A DNA stretch of 44,640 bases from NCBI GenBank assembly GCA_905479605.1, contig CAJQNC010000041.1, positions 1-44,640 on the forward strand, in the 5' to 3' direction. The notes under the pieces were generated by a model. It was not told where the DNA came from. It searched no databases and was given only the letters and a program-made list of their open reading frames with translations. The stretch is from an uncultured Alphaproteobacteria bacterium. Its GTDB lineage: Bacteria; Pseudomonadota; Alphaproteobacteria; UBA9655. Numbering within the stretch: the stretch's first letter is position 1; each line of letters opens with the position of its first letter. This document shows, piece after piece, positions 1 through 10,251 of this stretch. The position numbers and the translations under genes are program-made.

Positions 1-139
1 CTGACCTGAACAAAATTGAACCCATGTGGGCCAATATTAAACAAAGACTGAAATCTTACTCTGATAATGCAAAGTCATTCATTGATAACCTGGAATACCA
101 TTTTACGGATATGTGTAAATGTTAAGATAATCTGCTATA
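1..139 (+). mobile_element. 3' end of an IS630-like insertion sequence (partial; encodes transposase C-terminus DLNKIEPMWANIKQRLKSYSDNAKSFIDNLEYHFTDMCKC*, codons 3..125)
   Basis: Frame 3..125 gives a C-terminal DDE-transposase-like sequence (N-x-I-E-x-x-W-x-x-x-K-x-x-L). It is an exact reverse complement of 44501..44639 and ends at a TA dinucleotide. Confidence 0.8.
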
Positions 140-143
140 CCAC

Positions 144-851
144 GTGAAAGTTCGGGTCAAATCTGATCAATCCGGCGTGGATTTATCTGGCGTGAAAATG
201 TCCATGAATCCTTTCGATGAAATTGCCTTGGAAGAAGCTATTTGTCTCAAAGAAAAGGGGACTGCTACGGAAGTGGTGCTCGTATCTCTAGGGACTAAAG
301 AATGCCAAGAAACTCTGCGTACTGGTTTGGCCTTGGGAGCTGATAGAGCCATTCATATAGATTCATCAGAGGAGCTGCAGCCCTACGGTGTGGCAAAGGC
401 TTTGGCTGAGATTGTGAAGCGAGAGAGCCCTCAGCTTGTGCTCATGGGCAAACAAGCCATCGATGATGATTGCAACCAAACTGGTCAGCTGCTAGCAGGG
501 TTTTTGAATTGGCCACAAGGAACGTTTATTTCTAAACTAGATATCAGTGGACCGGATTGCAAGATTGTGCGCGAAGTGGATGGGGGGCTTGAGACGATTC
601 AGATGGCCTTGCCGGCCGTTCTCACGGCTGACTTGAGGTTGAATGAGCCACGCTATGCGACTCTGCCCAATATTATGAAAGCTAAGCAAAAACCTCTAGA
701 AGAGGTGACGGCTAGTAACTTAGGTGTCGATCTATCTCCACGCATTGAGGTGCTTAAAGTGGTGGAGCCGGTGGTTCGTGGTGGTGGAAAAATCCTCAGT
801 AATGTGGATGATCTTTTGGATAAACTCCGTAACGAAGCAAAGGTGATCTGA
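144..851 (+). CDS. etfB: Electron transfer flavoprotein beta subunit, 5'-truncated by the IS end
   Basis: [32 protein letters not shown]... matches EtfB but the usual first ~13 residues are missing. The frame opens directly from the IS junction, with Tyr-His codons at 138-143. Confidence 0.88.
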   Translation: MKVRVKSDQSGVDLSGVKMSMNPFDEIALEEAICLKEKGTATEVVLVSLGTKECQETLRTGLALGADRAIHIDSSEELQPYGVAKALAEIVKRESPQLVLMGKQAIDDDCNQTGQLLAGFLNWPQGTFISKLDISGPDCKIVREVDGGLETIQMALPAVLTADLRLNEPRYATLPNIMKAKQKPLEEVTASNLGVDLSPRIEVLKVVEPVVRGGGKILSNVDDLLDKLRNEAKVI

Positions 852-1804
852 TGACCATACTGGTGATTGCCGAACATGATAACGCAAAGTTGAAACCCTC
901 AACCCGCAATGTTATCACTGCCGCTCAAGAATTGACCGGCCCAGTAAATGTAGCTGTCCTCGGAAATGATTGCCAGCGAGTGGCTGAGGAGGCCGCAAAG
1001 TGTCAGGGTGTTGAGGCCGTGTTCCTCGCGCAAGCCCCACAGCTGGTCCACCCTATTGCAGAGGCATGGGTTCCTACTTTGGTTGCTTTGGCTGCTGGGG
1101 CCACTTATGTGTTGGCGCCTGCCTCTACTTTTGGAAAAAATATTATACCACGGTTGGCTGCATCTTTAGAGGTGGCACCGCTTACAGATGTGATGACCAT
1201 TGAAAATGATTCTATGTTTACTCGTCCCATCTATGCAGGGAATGCGTTAGCAACAGTGCGTTGCTCTGAAACTATTAAGGTGATGACCGTCCGTCCTACA
1301 GCTTTTGAAAAATGTGACGGGACTTCAGGGTCGGCAACTATTCAGCAGGTCCCTTTCGTTGCGCCGACGACAACCGTACCAGAGTTTGTATCTCTTGAAG
1401 AAAGTAAGTCTGAGCGCCCTGAATTAGGAGCTGCTAATGTGGTAATATCTGGAGGCCGTGGTTTACAGTCCAAGGAAAACTTTAAGATTATCGAGCAACT
1501 CGCTGATCAACTTAATGCAGCCATTGGGGCTTCACGTGCGGCAGTAGACGCTGGTTTTGTACCCAATGATTATCAAGTGGGGCAAACGGGTAAAGTTGTG
1601 GCGCCTGACCTTTACATCGCAGTCGGTATCTCCGGCGCGATTCAGCATTTGGCTGGAATGAAGGACAGCAAAGTGATCGTGGCTATTAATAAAGACCCTG
1701 AGGCTCCTATCTTTCAAGTGGCAGATTATGGACTTGTGGGTGATTTATTTGATATTGTTCCTGAGTTAACGAAGAAACTAGAGAGTTTAAAGAAAGCATC
1801 ATGA
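851..1804 (+). CDS. etfA: Electron transfer flavoprotein alpha subunit
   Basis: 317 aa; C-terminal FAD-binding motif (VVISGGRGLQSKENF, GQTGKVVAPDLYIAVGISGAIQHLAGM); overlaps the etfB stop. Confidence 0.95.
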   Translation: MTILVIAEHDNAKLKPSTRNVITAAQELTGPVNVAVLGNDCQRVAEEAAKCQGVEAVFLAQAPQLVHPIAEAWVPTLVALAAGATYVLAPASTFGKNIIPRLAASLEVAPLTDVMTIENDSMFTRPIYAGNALATVRCSETIKVMTVRPTAFEKCDGTSGSATIQQVPFVAPTTTVPEFVSLEESKSERPELGAANVVISGGRGLQSKENFKIIEQLADQLNAAIGASRAAVDAGFVPNDYQVGQTGKVVAPDLYIAVGISGAIQHLAGMKDSKVIVAINKDPEAPIFQVADYGLVGDLFDIVPELTKKLESLKKAS

Positions 1805-2694
1805 CCAAGGGAAATTCAAAACTCATTGAAACAGTTGGTGTTATTGGTGCCGGGCAGATGGGCTGTGGTATTGCCCAAGTCTGCATGGTTGCAGGATTTG
1901 ACGTGGTATTAACAGACGCCAATGAAAAGGCACTCAAAGTCTCCAGGGAGCTGATTGAGCGGGACTTGGCTCGTCAAGTGTCTCGCAATAAAATGTCTGA
2001 TGAAAGTATGGATGAGGCGCTCAATCGTATCACCACAGCTGTTGGTCTCGACAGTCACAAAGGTTGCGATCTCATTATTGAGGCTGTTTGTGAAAATGAG
2101 AGCGTGAAGAAGGATGTGTTTGCTGAGTTGGATTCCTTTGTTTCCACTGATGCGATTGTAACGTCCAATACGTCCTCTATTTCCATTACAGGGTTGGCAT
2201 CCTCAATTAGTCATCCCGAGCGCGTTATTGGGCTTCACTTTATGAATCCAGTTCCCGTCATGCCGCTCATTGAAGTAATTCGAGGGTTAGCCACTTCGGA
2301 TGGGACGTTCGCAGAGATTGAAAGATTTGTTGAAAAGCTGGGTAAGAGCCTGGTGGTCTCACAAGATTACCCTGGTTTTATCGTTAACCGCTTACTTATG
2401 CCTATGTTAAATGAGGCTTGTTATGCGCTTTATGAAGGTGTAGGTACCATCGAAGCCATAGACCGAGGCATGAAATTGGGAACTAATCATCCTATGGGTC
2501 CATTCGAGTTGGCGGATATGATTGGGCTAGATACATGCTATTCGATCATGCAAGTCTTGCATAAAGGCTTGAATGGTTCTAAATATCAACCTTGTCCCCT
2601 TCTTTTAAATTATGTAGAAGCGGGGTGGTTAGGTCGCAAGACTGGCCGAGGTTTTTATGACTACAGTGGTGAAAAACCCACTCCAACTCGATAG
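1801..2694 (+). CDS. 3-hydroxybutyryl-CoA dehydrogenase
   Basis: VGVIGAGQMGCGIAQVCMVAGFDVVLTD Rossmann motif; GLHFMNPVPVMPLIEVI; DYPGFIVNRLLMPMLNEA; directly downstream of etfBA. Confidence 0.93.
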   Translation: MTKGNSKLIETVGVIGAGQMGCGIAQVCMVAGFDVVLTDANEKALKVSRELIERDLARQVSRNKMSDESMDEALNRITTAVGLDSHKGCDLIIEAVCENESVKKDVFAELDSFVSTDAIVTSNTSSISITGLASSISHPERVIGLHFMNPVPVMPLIEVIRGLATSDGTFAEIERFVEKLGKSLVVSQDYPGFIVNRLLMPMLNEACYALYEGVGTIEAIDRGMKLGTNHPMGPFELADMIGLDTCYSIMQVLHKGLNGSKYQPCPLLLNYVEAGWLGRKTGRGFYDYSGEKPTPTR

Positions 2695-2703
2695 AGGTTT
2701 CTG

Positions 2704-2946
2704 ATGACAACAAATAATATTAGTGAACTCAGTTTTGAAGCAGCTCTTCAAGAGCTGGAAACTCTTGTGCGTAAATTAGAAGAAGGCAAGGTGAATCTTG
2801 AGGATTCCATAGCTTCGTATGAGCGTGGTACAGCTTTGAAGTTGCACTGCGAAGAGAAATTGCGGGAGGCACGTATGCGCGTTGAAAAAATTATGGTAGG
2901 GACTCCCGATGGGACACATACAACACAACCATTTGAAACTAGCTAA
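2704..2946 (+). CDS. xseB: Exodeoxyribonuclease VII small subunit
   Basis: 80 aa; SFEAALQELETLVRKLEEGKVNLEDSIASYERGTALKLHCEEKL. Confidence 0.93.
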   Translation: MTTNNISELSFEAALQELETLVRKLEEGKVNLEDSIASYERGTALKLHCEEKLREARMRVEKIMVGTPDGTHTTQPFETS

Positions 2947-3823
2947 TTTAGAGCAGTTTTCGAACGAACTTCGTTCTATCGCTGATGATGTAGAGGGTGT
3001 CCTCGCATCGTTTCTCAACGATTCCACTCAGCTAGGCAGAGCCATGAGCTATGCTGTTCTGGCGGGTGGCAAGCGTTTTCGAGCCTTTCTCACAGTTGCA
3101 ATCGGTGATTGTTTCCAAGTGAACCGTTCCTATAGTTTGCGAGCAGCGGCGGCCATCGAGTTGGTTCATGCCTATTCTCTTATTCACGATGATCTTCCGG
3201 CTATGGATAACGCTCCCTTGCGACGGGGTAAGCCCAGCTGTCATGTAGAGTTTAACGAGGCTACAGCCATCCTTGCAGGTGATACATTGATTCCTATGGC
3301 TTTTGAGTTGTTGAGTGAGAGAAAAACTCACCCCGATGGAGATGTTCGTTTACAGTTGATCAAGGCGCTTGCTGGAGCGATTGGACCGCAGGGTATGCCA
3401 TTAGGTCAGATGCAGGACCTAGGTTTAGAAAGACCGGTTGAGAGCATCGACCAACTTTTGTTCCTTGAACATCTCAAGACCGGTGAACTCATGGCTTGTG
3501 CTTGTGAATTCGGTGCTATCCTGGGGGGTGCCTCTGAGTTAGAACGCCAGGCTTTGCGTGTTTATGGTCAAAATATAGGCATTGCTTTTCAAATCGTGGA
3601 TGATCTACTGGATGCAATAAGCACCACAGAAGATTTGGGTAAACCTACAGGACTGGATTCTGAGCATAAAAAAGCTACATTTCTCTCGCTTCTTGGTAAA
3701 GAAGAGGCCTGGGAGAAAGCCAACGACTATGTGCTGCAAGCGATTGACACTCTTACTGTTCTTGGCAAACCTGTGGCCTCTTTGGAAGAGGCTGCTCATT
3801 TTACTTTAATTCGTATGAAATAA
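2909..3823 (+). CDS. ispA: Polyprenyl (farnesyl) diphosphate synthase
   Basis: GGKRFRAFL; DDLPAMDN (first Asp-rich motif); FQIVDDLLD (second Asp-rich motif). Start is uncertain because it overlaps xseB. Confidence 0.92.
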   Translation: MGHIQHNHLKLANLEQFSNELRSIADDVEGVLASFLNDSTQLGRAMSYAVLAGGKRFRAFLTVAIGDCFQVNRSYSLRAAAAIELVHAYSLIHDDLPAMDNAPLRRGKPSCHVEFNEATAILAGDTLIPMAFELLSERKTHPDGDVRLQLIKALAGAIGPQGMPLGQMQDLGLERPVESIDQLLFLEHLKTGELMACACEFGAILGGASELERQALRVYGQNIGIAFQIVDDLLDAISTTEDLGKPTGLDSEHKKATFLSLLGKEEAWEKANDYVLQAIDTLTVLGKPVASLEEAAHFTLIRMK

Positions 3824-3870
3824 ATCGTATGATTATGCCGGTAAATTAATAAGAAAGAAGGACCTGACAC

Positions 3871-4188
3871 ATGGATCTGATTATTCTTCCCCTTATATGG
3901 ATTGCCAATGCTGTACTCAACATTTATTTTTGGGTCGTTATTGGTGCTGTTGTTTCTTCTTGGTTGGTGACTTTTGGTGTCATCAATACAAAAAACGATT
4001 TTGTGCGTACACTTCTTGATGTCCTCTATCGCTTAACTGAGCCCGTCTTTGCTACAATTCGTCGTGTTCTTCCAACTCTGAGTGGTATTGATTTTTCTCC
4101 CATTGTTGTTTTAATTGGTCTTGAGGCGTTTCGATATTTTCTTAACCTCTTGGCAGTTAAATTGGTGATGGTAAAGAGTGGCATCTGA
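3871..4188 (+). CDS. YggT family membrane protein
   Basis: 105 aa, two hydrophobic segments, YRLTEPVFATIRRVLPTLSGIDFSPIVVLIGLE. Confidence 0.88.
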   Translation: MDLIILPLIWIANAVLNIYFWVVIGAVVSSWLVTFGVINTKNDFVRTLLDVLYRLTEPVFATIRRVLPTLSGIDFSPIVVLIGLEAFRYFLNLLAVKLVMVKSGI

Positions 4189-5047
4189 CGCAAAACTTCT
4201 CGATGGCAAAAAACTGGCCCATGGTTTAGAGCATGATCTTAATGGGGCCACTGAACGCCTTATTGCTCATTACGGAGTAACCCCACAACTTGCTATTATT
4301 CGCGTAGGTGATGATCCTGCCAGTGAGCTTTATGTTTCTTCCAAGGGGCAGCAAGCTGCATCTCTCGGCTTTCAGTTTCAAGAACGGCATTTTGCTGCCA
4401 CCGCATCAGCTTCCGAGCTCCATAAGTGTATTAATGAACTTAATGATGATGACAGTGTGCATGGTGTCATATTGCAACTTCCTCTTCCCTATGGGTTTGA
4501 TAAACATACTCTTCTGAAAGCTATCGATCCGGTCAAGGATGTCGATGGTCTTCACCCCTTGAACGTGGGAAAATTATGGCAAGGCGATTCATCGGGGCTG
4601 GTGGCTTGTACACCACAAGGGTGCAAACTGTTGTTGGACACGGTTCACCCCAGCCTGGTTGGTAAGAATGTCTTAGTTATTGGCTGCTCCATCTTGGTGG
4701 GCCGTCCCATGGCAGCGATTTTGCTGAATGAAGATGCGACGGTGACCTTGGCCCATTCTTTGACCAAGGGGCTCCCTGAATTATGTCAACAAGCCGATGT
4801 CATGATTGTAGCCATTGGCGATCCACTGTTTATTCAATCGGATTGGATCAAGCCGGGTGCGACACTTATTGATGTGGGTATTAATCGTTTAGAGGATGGC
4901 AAGGTTGTGGGAGATATAGATTTTGATAATGCCCGCAAAGTGGCGGGTTATATCAGCCCTGTTCCAGGTGGAGTTGGCCCCATGACGGTGGCTTGCCTCA
5001 TGAGAAATACCTATGTTGCTGCAGAACGCACAGTCATCGTTGATTAA
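4178..5047 (+). CDS. folD: Bifunctional methylenetetrahydrofolate dehydrogenase/cyclohydrolase
   Basis: VGDDPASELYVSSKG; DVDGLHPLNVGKL; SPVPGGVGPMTVACLMRNT. Confidence 0.95.
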   Translation: MASDAKLLDGKKLAHGLEHDLNGATERLIAHYGVTPQLAIIRVGDDPASELYVSSKGQQAASLGFQFQERHFAATASASELHKCINELNDDDSVHGVILQLPLPYGFDKHTLLKAIDPVKDVDGLHPLNVGKLWQGDSSGLVACTPQGCKLLLDTVHPSLVGKNVLVIGCSILVGRPMAAILLNEDATVTLAHSLTKGLPELCQQADVMIVAIGDPLFIQSDWIKPGATLIDVGINRLEDGKVVGDIDFDNARKVAGYISPVPGGVGPMTVACLMRNTYVAAERTVIVD

Positions 5048-5764
5048 ATGTGGAGGCGAGTTCTTAACACTCTCTTGCCAAATCGCTGTCTACGTTGCGA
5101 AGTCATCCTGTCGAATGAACCAGGTTTGTGTTCTGAGTGTTGGGCAAGCATGCAGTTCATCACTGCTCCTTTCTGCAGCCAGTGCGGCCTCCCACTGGAA
5201 ATTGATCTAGGGGAAGGAGCCATCTGTGGAGACTGTGCCACTGGCCAAAACCACTTTTCGCGTATCCAATCCGTCTTTGTATACAATGATACCAGCAAGG
5301 ATCTCGTCTTGAAACTCAAGCATGGGGATGCTCACTATGGTGCACCAACCTATGCTCAGTGGATGGTGCAAGCTCAAAATGATCTGCTGGATTCAGATTC
5401 ATTGCTCGTGCCTGTACCGTTGCATTGGACTCGTTTGTTTTGCCGGTGCTATAATCAGTCACAGATTCTAGCCAAGGAAATTTCAGCTCTAAGACCGAAT
5501 CTCCAATATATTCCTGACATGTTGCAGCGTACTCGTGCCACGGCTAGACAGGGGCAACTCAGCAAGGACCAACGTTATCAAAATCTTAAGGGCAGTATAA
5601 AAGTACATCCACGCAAGAAAACTCTTATCAAAGGCAAGCGGATTGTGTTAATAGACGATGTGATGACATCAGGGGCCACCATGAATGTGTGTGCCAAGGC
5701 TCTTCTAAAAGCGGGAGCAACTGATGTCAATGGATTAACACTTGGAAGAGTAACTCGAACTTAG
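5048..5764 (+). CDS. ComF family phosphoribosyltransferase-like protein
   Basis: N-terminal CxxC zinc motifs (CLRC, CSEC, CSQC, CGDC) and PRPP-binding loop VLIDDVMTSGAT. Confidence 0.9.
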   Translation: MWRRVLNTLLPNRCLRCEVILSNEPGLCSECWASMQFITAPFCSQCGLPLEIDLGEGAICGDCATGQNHFSRIQSVFVYNDTSKDLVLKLKHGDAHYGAPTYAQWMVQAQNDLLDSDSLLVPVPLHWTRLFCRCYNQSQILAKEISALRPNLQYIPDMLQRTRATARQGQLSKDQRYQNLKGSIKVHPRKKTLIKGKRIVLIDDVMTSGATMNVCAKALLKAGATDVNGLTLGRVTRT

Positions 5765-5771
5765 GTGTCTT

Positions 5772-6032
5772 ATGAAAGTCGTAATGTATACAACACCGGT
5801 TTGTCCTTATTGTGTGCGTGCAAAAGCATTGCTGGCTAAAAAGGGTGTTGATGTTGAGGAACGGGATATAACCACTGATCCCAAGCTGTTTAATGAGATG
5901 CTCGAACGCTCAGGTGGCCGTAAGACCGTGCCACAGATCTTCATTGGTGACTACCATGTGGGTGGCAGTGATGATCTTTATGCCCTCGAGAAGTCAGGTG
6001 AGCTAGATCAGGTTCTCAAGCAACATGGATAG
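5772..6032 (+). CDS. grxC: Glutaredoxin 3
   Basis: 86 aa; CPYC active site; TVPQIFIGDYHVGGSDDLYAL. Confidence 0.95.
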   Translation: MKVVMYTTPVCPYCVRAKALLAKKGVDVEERDITTDPKLFNEMLERSGGRKTVPQIFIGDYHVGGSDDLYALEKSGELDQVLKQHG

Positions 6033-6112
6033 CTTAGTTTAGAATCTCATCCTCTTTATATTTTATTCTTTGTCAGTTGCGGCTGATATGAAACCCATTA
6101 TGGAGAAACCCT

Positions 6113-7738
6113 ATGTTAGCTTTAAATGAGTTAGCTATGACCTTTGGCCCCAAACTTCTGTTTGAAGGGGTCACCATGAACCTGCGAAAAGGCCGTCGTT
6201 ATGGTGTCGTGGGTGCGAATGGATGTGGGCAATCGACCCTATTGAAATTGATTTCAGGGCATGAAGAACCTGCGTATGGAGAAGTATCTAAGCCAAAGCT
6301 GGATACGGTCGGTTTTCTGCGTCAAGATCAGTTTCTTCACCCTCACGAGCGTATTCTTGACGTGGTGATGAAAGGACGAACAGAGTTATGGTCTGCCTTA
6401 GAAGAAAAAGACCGGTTGTTGGAAAATGATGAATGGAACGATAACACTATTAACCGAATGGGCGAGCTGGAAGAGGTTATTGTAAAGCATGATGGTTATG
6501 CTGCGGAAGCCTTCGCGCACACCTTGCTGACAGGACTTGGTATCGTCGAAGAAAAACATAAGTTGGCTTTAAGTGCTCTTTCAGGAGGATATAAATTGCG
6601 TGTGCTTTTGGCACAAGCCCTGTTTGATAACCCGGATATTCTGATCTTGGATGAGCCGACAAACCACTTGGATATTATGACCATAAGCTGGTTAGAATCT
6701 TACCTTAAGAAGGACTATAAAGGATTGCTGATTCTCGTTTCCCATGACCATAGTTTTATCAATACGGTAGCCACAGATATCTTAGATATAGATTATGGTG
6801 AGATCATTATTTATCCGGGGAATTATGATCATTTCTTGCGTGAAAAAGAAGCGGTTGCTGAACAGCGCCTCCACGAAAAAGCTCAGGTTGAGAGACGTAT
6901 TTCTGAGTTGAAAAGTTTCGTAGAGCGTTTTGGCGCTAAGGCAAGTAAAGCCCGTCAGGCGAAATCCAAACAGAAGGCAATGGACCGTTTAGAGGTACCA
7001 GATATCAAGCGCTCTTCCCGAAGAGAGCCGCATTTCAACTTTCAGCAAAAACGCCCCAGTGGGAAGAAAGTTCTGTCAGTTAACCATGTGTCCAAAGCTT
7101 ATGGTGAAAACCAAGTCTTGCGGGATGTGTCTTTGCAAGTGGCCCGAGGCGATAAGTTGGCACTCATCGGTCACAATGGCGTCGGTAAGTCGACGCTATT
7201 AAAGATTATCACTGGCAATATGAAGGCTGATGAAGGAGATTATGAGTGGGGCCATGAAACCCAAGTCGCCTATTTTGCTCAAGATCATCATGAACAATTG
7301 GATGGTAGCAAACGTGTGCTCGAGTGGATGCTCTCTCAAGTTGAAGACAAGACAGAAACCCAGCTACGAGCCGCATTGGGTCAGATGCTTTTTCAATCAG
7401 GAGATGCGGATAAATTAATCAGTAGCCTCAGCGGTGGTGAGGCGGCCCGTTTGTATTTTGCGAAAATCATTTTGGATAAGCCCAATATTCTTATCCTCGA
7501 CGAGCCAACCAACCACTTGGACTTGGAATCCATCGAAGCCTTAAAACGAGCCCTCAAATCATTCGAGGGCACAGTCATCTTCGTCAGCCACGATAGGTAC
7601 TTTGTAGCCCACCTGGCGAACCGAGTAATCGCGCTTACAGAAAGAGGCATTAGTGATTTCCGAGGATCATACAAAGACTACATCTCCAAGTTTGGCGAGG
7701 ACTATCTCTCACAGGTGTGGCTGAAGGTGAATAATTAA
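6113..7738 (+). CDS. ABC-F family ATP-binding protein (YbiT-like)
   Basis: 541 aa with two ATP-binding domains; LSGGYKLRVLLAQALFDNPDILILDEPTNHLD and LSGGEAARLYFAKIILDKPNILILDEPTNHLD. First Walker A reads GANGCGQST, second GHNGVGKST. Confidence 0.93.
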   Translation: MLALNELAMTFGPKLLFEGVTMNLRKGRRYGVVGANGCGQSTLLKLISGHEEPAYGEVSKPKLDTVGFLRQDQFLHPHERILDVVMKGRTELWSALEEKDRLLENDEWNDNTINRMGELEEVIVKHDGYAAEAFAHTLLTGLGIVEEKHKLALSALSGGYKLRVLLAQALFDNPDILILDEPTNHLDIMTISWLESYLKKDYKGLLILVSHDHSFINTVATDILDIDYGEIIIYPGNYDHFLREKEAVAEQRLHEKAQVERRISELKSFVERFGAKASKARQAKSKQKAMDRLEVPDIKRSSRREPHFNFQQKRPSGKKVLSVNHVSKAYGENQVLRDVSLQVARGDKLALIGHNGVGKSTLLKIITGNMKADEGDYEWGHETQVAYFAQDHHEQLDGSKRVLEWMLSQVEDKTETQLRAALGQMLFQSGDADKLISSLSGGEAARLYFAKIILDKPNILILDEPTNHLDLESIEALKRALKSFEGTVIFVSHDRYFVAHLANRVIALTERGISDFRGSYKDYISKFGEDYLSQVWLKVNN

Positions 7739-7831
7739 TTTCTTGTCTACTCGGCTATCATGTAGATTGAGCCTCTACACCCATACAACTTCCCTCTTTC
7801 CATTTTCAGGCGGGGCTGCTAGGTTGCGAGT

Positions 7832-9070
7832 ATGGAAAATACAAGCGACATGCTCTGCCTTTCATTTAATGGTGCTACAGGATTTCTCGCTAGCACTGGC
7901 TTCTATTTCTTGTTAGGCACACTAGCAGTCTGCGGGGTGCTGTTCTTCGTCACTCGGGCTTATGTGAATCCCTTATTAATTCGTTTCATTTGCCGCAAGA
8001 ATCATAACTGGATTCCTGTTTTTAAAAAGCTGCACACACTGAACCAGCTTGCGTATTTGTTTCCAGCATTTTTATTTATGATTGTTTCTACCTATTGGAA
8101 AAGCTTGTGGGCATATACCGATCAGGTTCTTGACGCATTTATTGCGGTAAGCATTACGTTACTTTTAGCAAGTATGGTACGCACTGCCAATAGAGTCTAC
8201 GAGCTTTACCCTCTCTCTAAAGAGAAACCAATCAAGAGCTATTCTCAGCTTGTGGTTCTAATCATTTACATATTCGGTGGTATTATTGCGATCTGCCAGA
8301 TCACTGATACCAATCCCACCGCTTTCTTAGGGGGTGCTGTAGCTGTTATGGCCGCTATCCTGCTGGTATTTCGGGATACGATTCTCTCATTTATTGCCAG
8401 TATGCAGATTGCTGCCAATAACTTAATCATCAAGGGGGACTGGATTGTGGTTCCTGCCTTTGGTGCGGATGGTACCGTGGTTGATATTGCCTTGCATGTC
8501 CTTCGAGTGCAGAACTTTGACAAGACTATTGTGACAATCCCTACCTACAAAGTGATGGAGGTAGGTTTCCGCAACTATCGAGGCATGTTTGAATCCGGTG
8601 GCCGTCAGATTAAGGCCAGTCTATTTCTTGATTTAAACAGTGTTTCATTTATGGCTGATGAGGATTACGAGAGAATCAATCAACACCCTATGGTGCAAAA
8701 ATATTTACCCACTGCAGAAGAGTTAAAAGAAGAGCATAATGTCACGGATCTCAATGCCATCACGAATAGCGGTATATTGCGCAGTTATCTTATAAGTTAT
8801 CTAAAGCAACATCCCAAGATCAACCAAGAGATGATACTGTTGGTGCGCCTTCTTGAACCCACAGCAGGAGGGCTGCCTTTGCAGCTTTATTGCTATACGA
8901 GTGATACACGCTGGGTTTATCATGAGGGGATCAAAGGTCATATTATGGAGCATACCCTCTCCTTATTGGATGTGTTTGGCCTGCGGGTTTACCAGAATTC
9001 AATGGATACAGATATCGCTGTGATTGATAGAGTCAGTCAAAACATAATGAAAAAGCAAAAGGCATCCTAA
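7832..9070 (+). CDS. MscS family mechanosensitive channel (YbdG-like)
   Basis: GAVAVMAAILLVFRDTILSFIASMQIAANNLIIKGDWIVVPAFGADGTVVDIALHVLRVQNFDKTIVTIPTY. Confidence 0.88.
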   Translation: MENTSDMLCLSFNGATGFLASTGFYFLLGTLAVCGVLFFVTRAYVNPLLIRFICRKNHNWIPVFKKLHTLNQLAYLFPAFLFMIVSTYWKSLWAYTDQVLDAFIAVSITLLLASMVRTANRVYELYPLSKEKPIKSYSQLVVLIIYIFGGIIAICQITDTNPTAFLGGAVAVMAAILLVFRDTILSFIASMQIAANNLIIKGDWIVVPAFGADGTVVDIALHVLRVQNFDKTIVTIPTYKVMEVGFRNYRGMFESGGRQIKASLFLDLNSVSFMADEDYERINQHPMVQKYLPTAEELKEEHNVTDLNAITNSGILRSYLISYLKQHPKINQEMILLVRLLEPTAGGLPLQLYCYTSDTRWVYHEGIKGHIMEHTLSLLDVFGLRVYQNSMDTDIAVIDRVSQNIMKKQKAS

Positions 9071-9073
9071 GTC

Positions 9074-10198
9074 ATGCGTGCTATCGGCCTCATGTCTGGA
9101 ACGTCAGCTGACGGTATAGATGCGGCTCTAATTGACACCGATGGATTAAACATTAAGGCCCTTGGTCCAGGTATTTATAAACCCTATCCCCAGCCATTTC
9201 GCCAACAGATTCAATCCGCATTCGGCCAACGCCCTTCAGGTGAAACCCAAGATTTAGAACGAGAGCTAACCCTATATCACGCAAAGATTGTACAAGCTTT
9301 GTTAGCGCAAGAAAAACTTACCCCAGACGACATTGATGTGATTGGATTTCATGGGCAGACCATCCTCCACTGTCCACCGCAAGAAGGGCAGGTGGGTGAG
9401 ACATTCCAGTTGGGCGACGGGCAGCTCTTAGCTGAAATCACAGGGATTCCTGTGGTCTGCCAATTCCGCCAAAATGATATGACCCATGGAGGGCAGGGCG
9501 CACCGTTAGTTCCTGTGTTTCACCAAGCCTTATCAGAGAGTAACTCCAAGCCGATTTGCGTGGTAAATATAGGCGGAGTCAGCAATGTCACGTGGATAGG
9601 TCCAGCTGATACAAATCTTCTCGCAATGGATACAGGTCCAGGAAACGCGTTGATGGATGATTGGGTGAGGCAGCATACATCCCAATCCTATGATATAAAC
9701 GGTGAGATTGCCGCGTCAGGAACTGCTCACATTGAGTTAGTCCACCACTGGTTAACCCACCCCTATTTCACTCAACATCCTCCCAAGTCACTCGATCGAG
9801 ATATGTTTCGAACCTGGTGTTTTGAAAATGAAACTTTCCAAAGTCTATTGTTTCCCGATCAGATAGCCACCCTTACAGCCTTCACTGTACAATCCATTCT
9901 GCACTGTCGCGCATTCTTATCTGCTGAACCTAGAGAATGGATTGTCTGCGGAGGAGGAGCGGCAAACCCAACTTTGATAAAATATCTGCAAGAGGGTCTT
10001 TCTTCAGTGCCCGTCACATCCGCATCACAATATGGTTGGAATAGCGATTTCCTCGAAGCCCATGCCTTTGGTTTCTTGGCTGTACGATCCTTAAAGCAGC
10101 TTCCCCTAACATTTCCGACTACTACAGGCGTATCAGAACCAACAACCGGAGGTGTGGCACACAAACCACTTGGATTATCCGTGGGTCATGTGGCATAG
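9074..10198 (+). CDS. anmK: Anhydro-N-acetylmuramic acid kinase
   Basis: MRAIGLMSGTSADGIDAALIDTDG; GFHGQTILH; NIGGVSNVTWIG; DTGPGNALMDDW. Confidence 0.95.
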   Translation: MRAIGLMSGTSADGIDAALIDTDGLNIKALGPGIYKPYPQPFRQQIQSAFGQRPSGETQDLERELTLYHAKIVQALLAQEKLTPDDIDVIGFHGQTILHCPPQEGQVGETFQLGDGQLLAEITGIPVVCQFRQNDMTHGGQGAPLVPVFHQALSESNSKPICVVNIGGVSNVTWIGPADTNLLAMDTGPGNALMDDWVRQHTSQSYDINGEIAASGTAHIELVHHWLTHPYFTQHPPKSLDRDMFRTWCFENETFQSLLFPDQIATLTAFTVQSILHCRAFLSAEPREWIVCGGGAANPTLIKYLQEGLSSVPVTSASQYGWNSDFLEAHAFGFLAVRSLKQLPLTFPTTTGVSEPTTGGVAHKPLGLSVGHVA

Positions 10199-10251
10199 TT
10201 TCTCCAATCAAAGCCATTGGAGCGCAATGCTCCATGTTAAGGAGTCCACTC

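Noticed and set aside
4308-4517. Short overlapping same-strand ORFs (4308..4517, 5013..5210, 7230..7418, 966..1169)
   Set aside because: Alternative frames of well-identified genes; no start context or family support.
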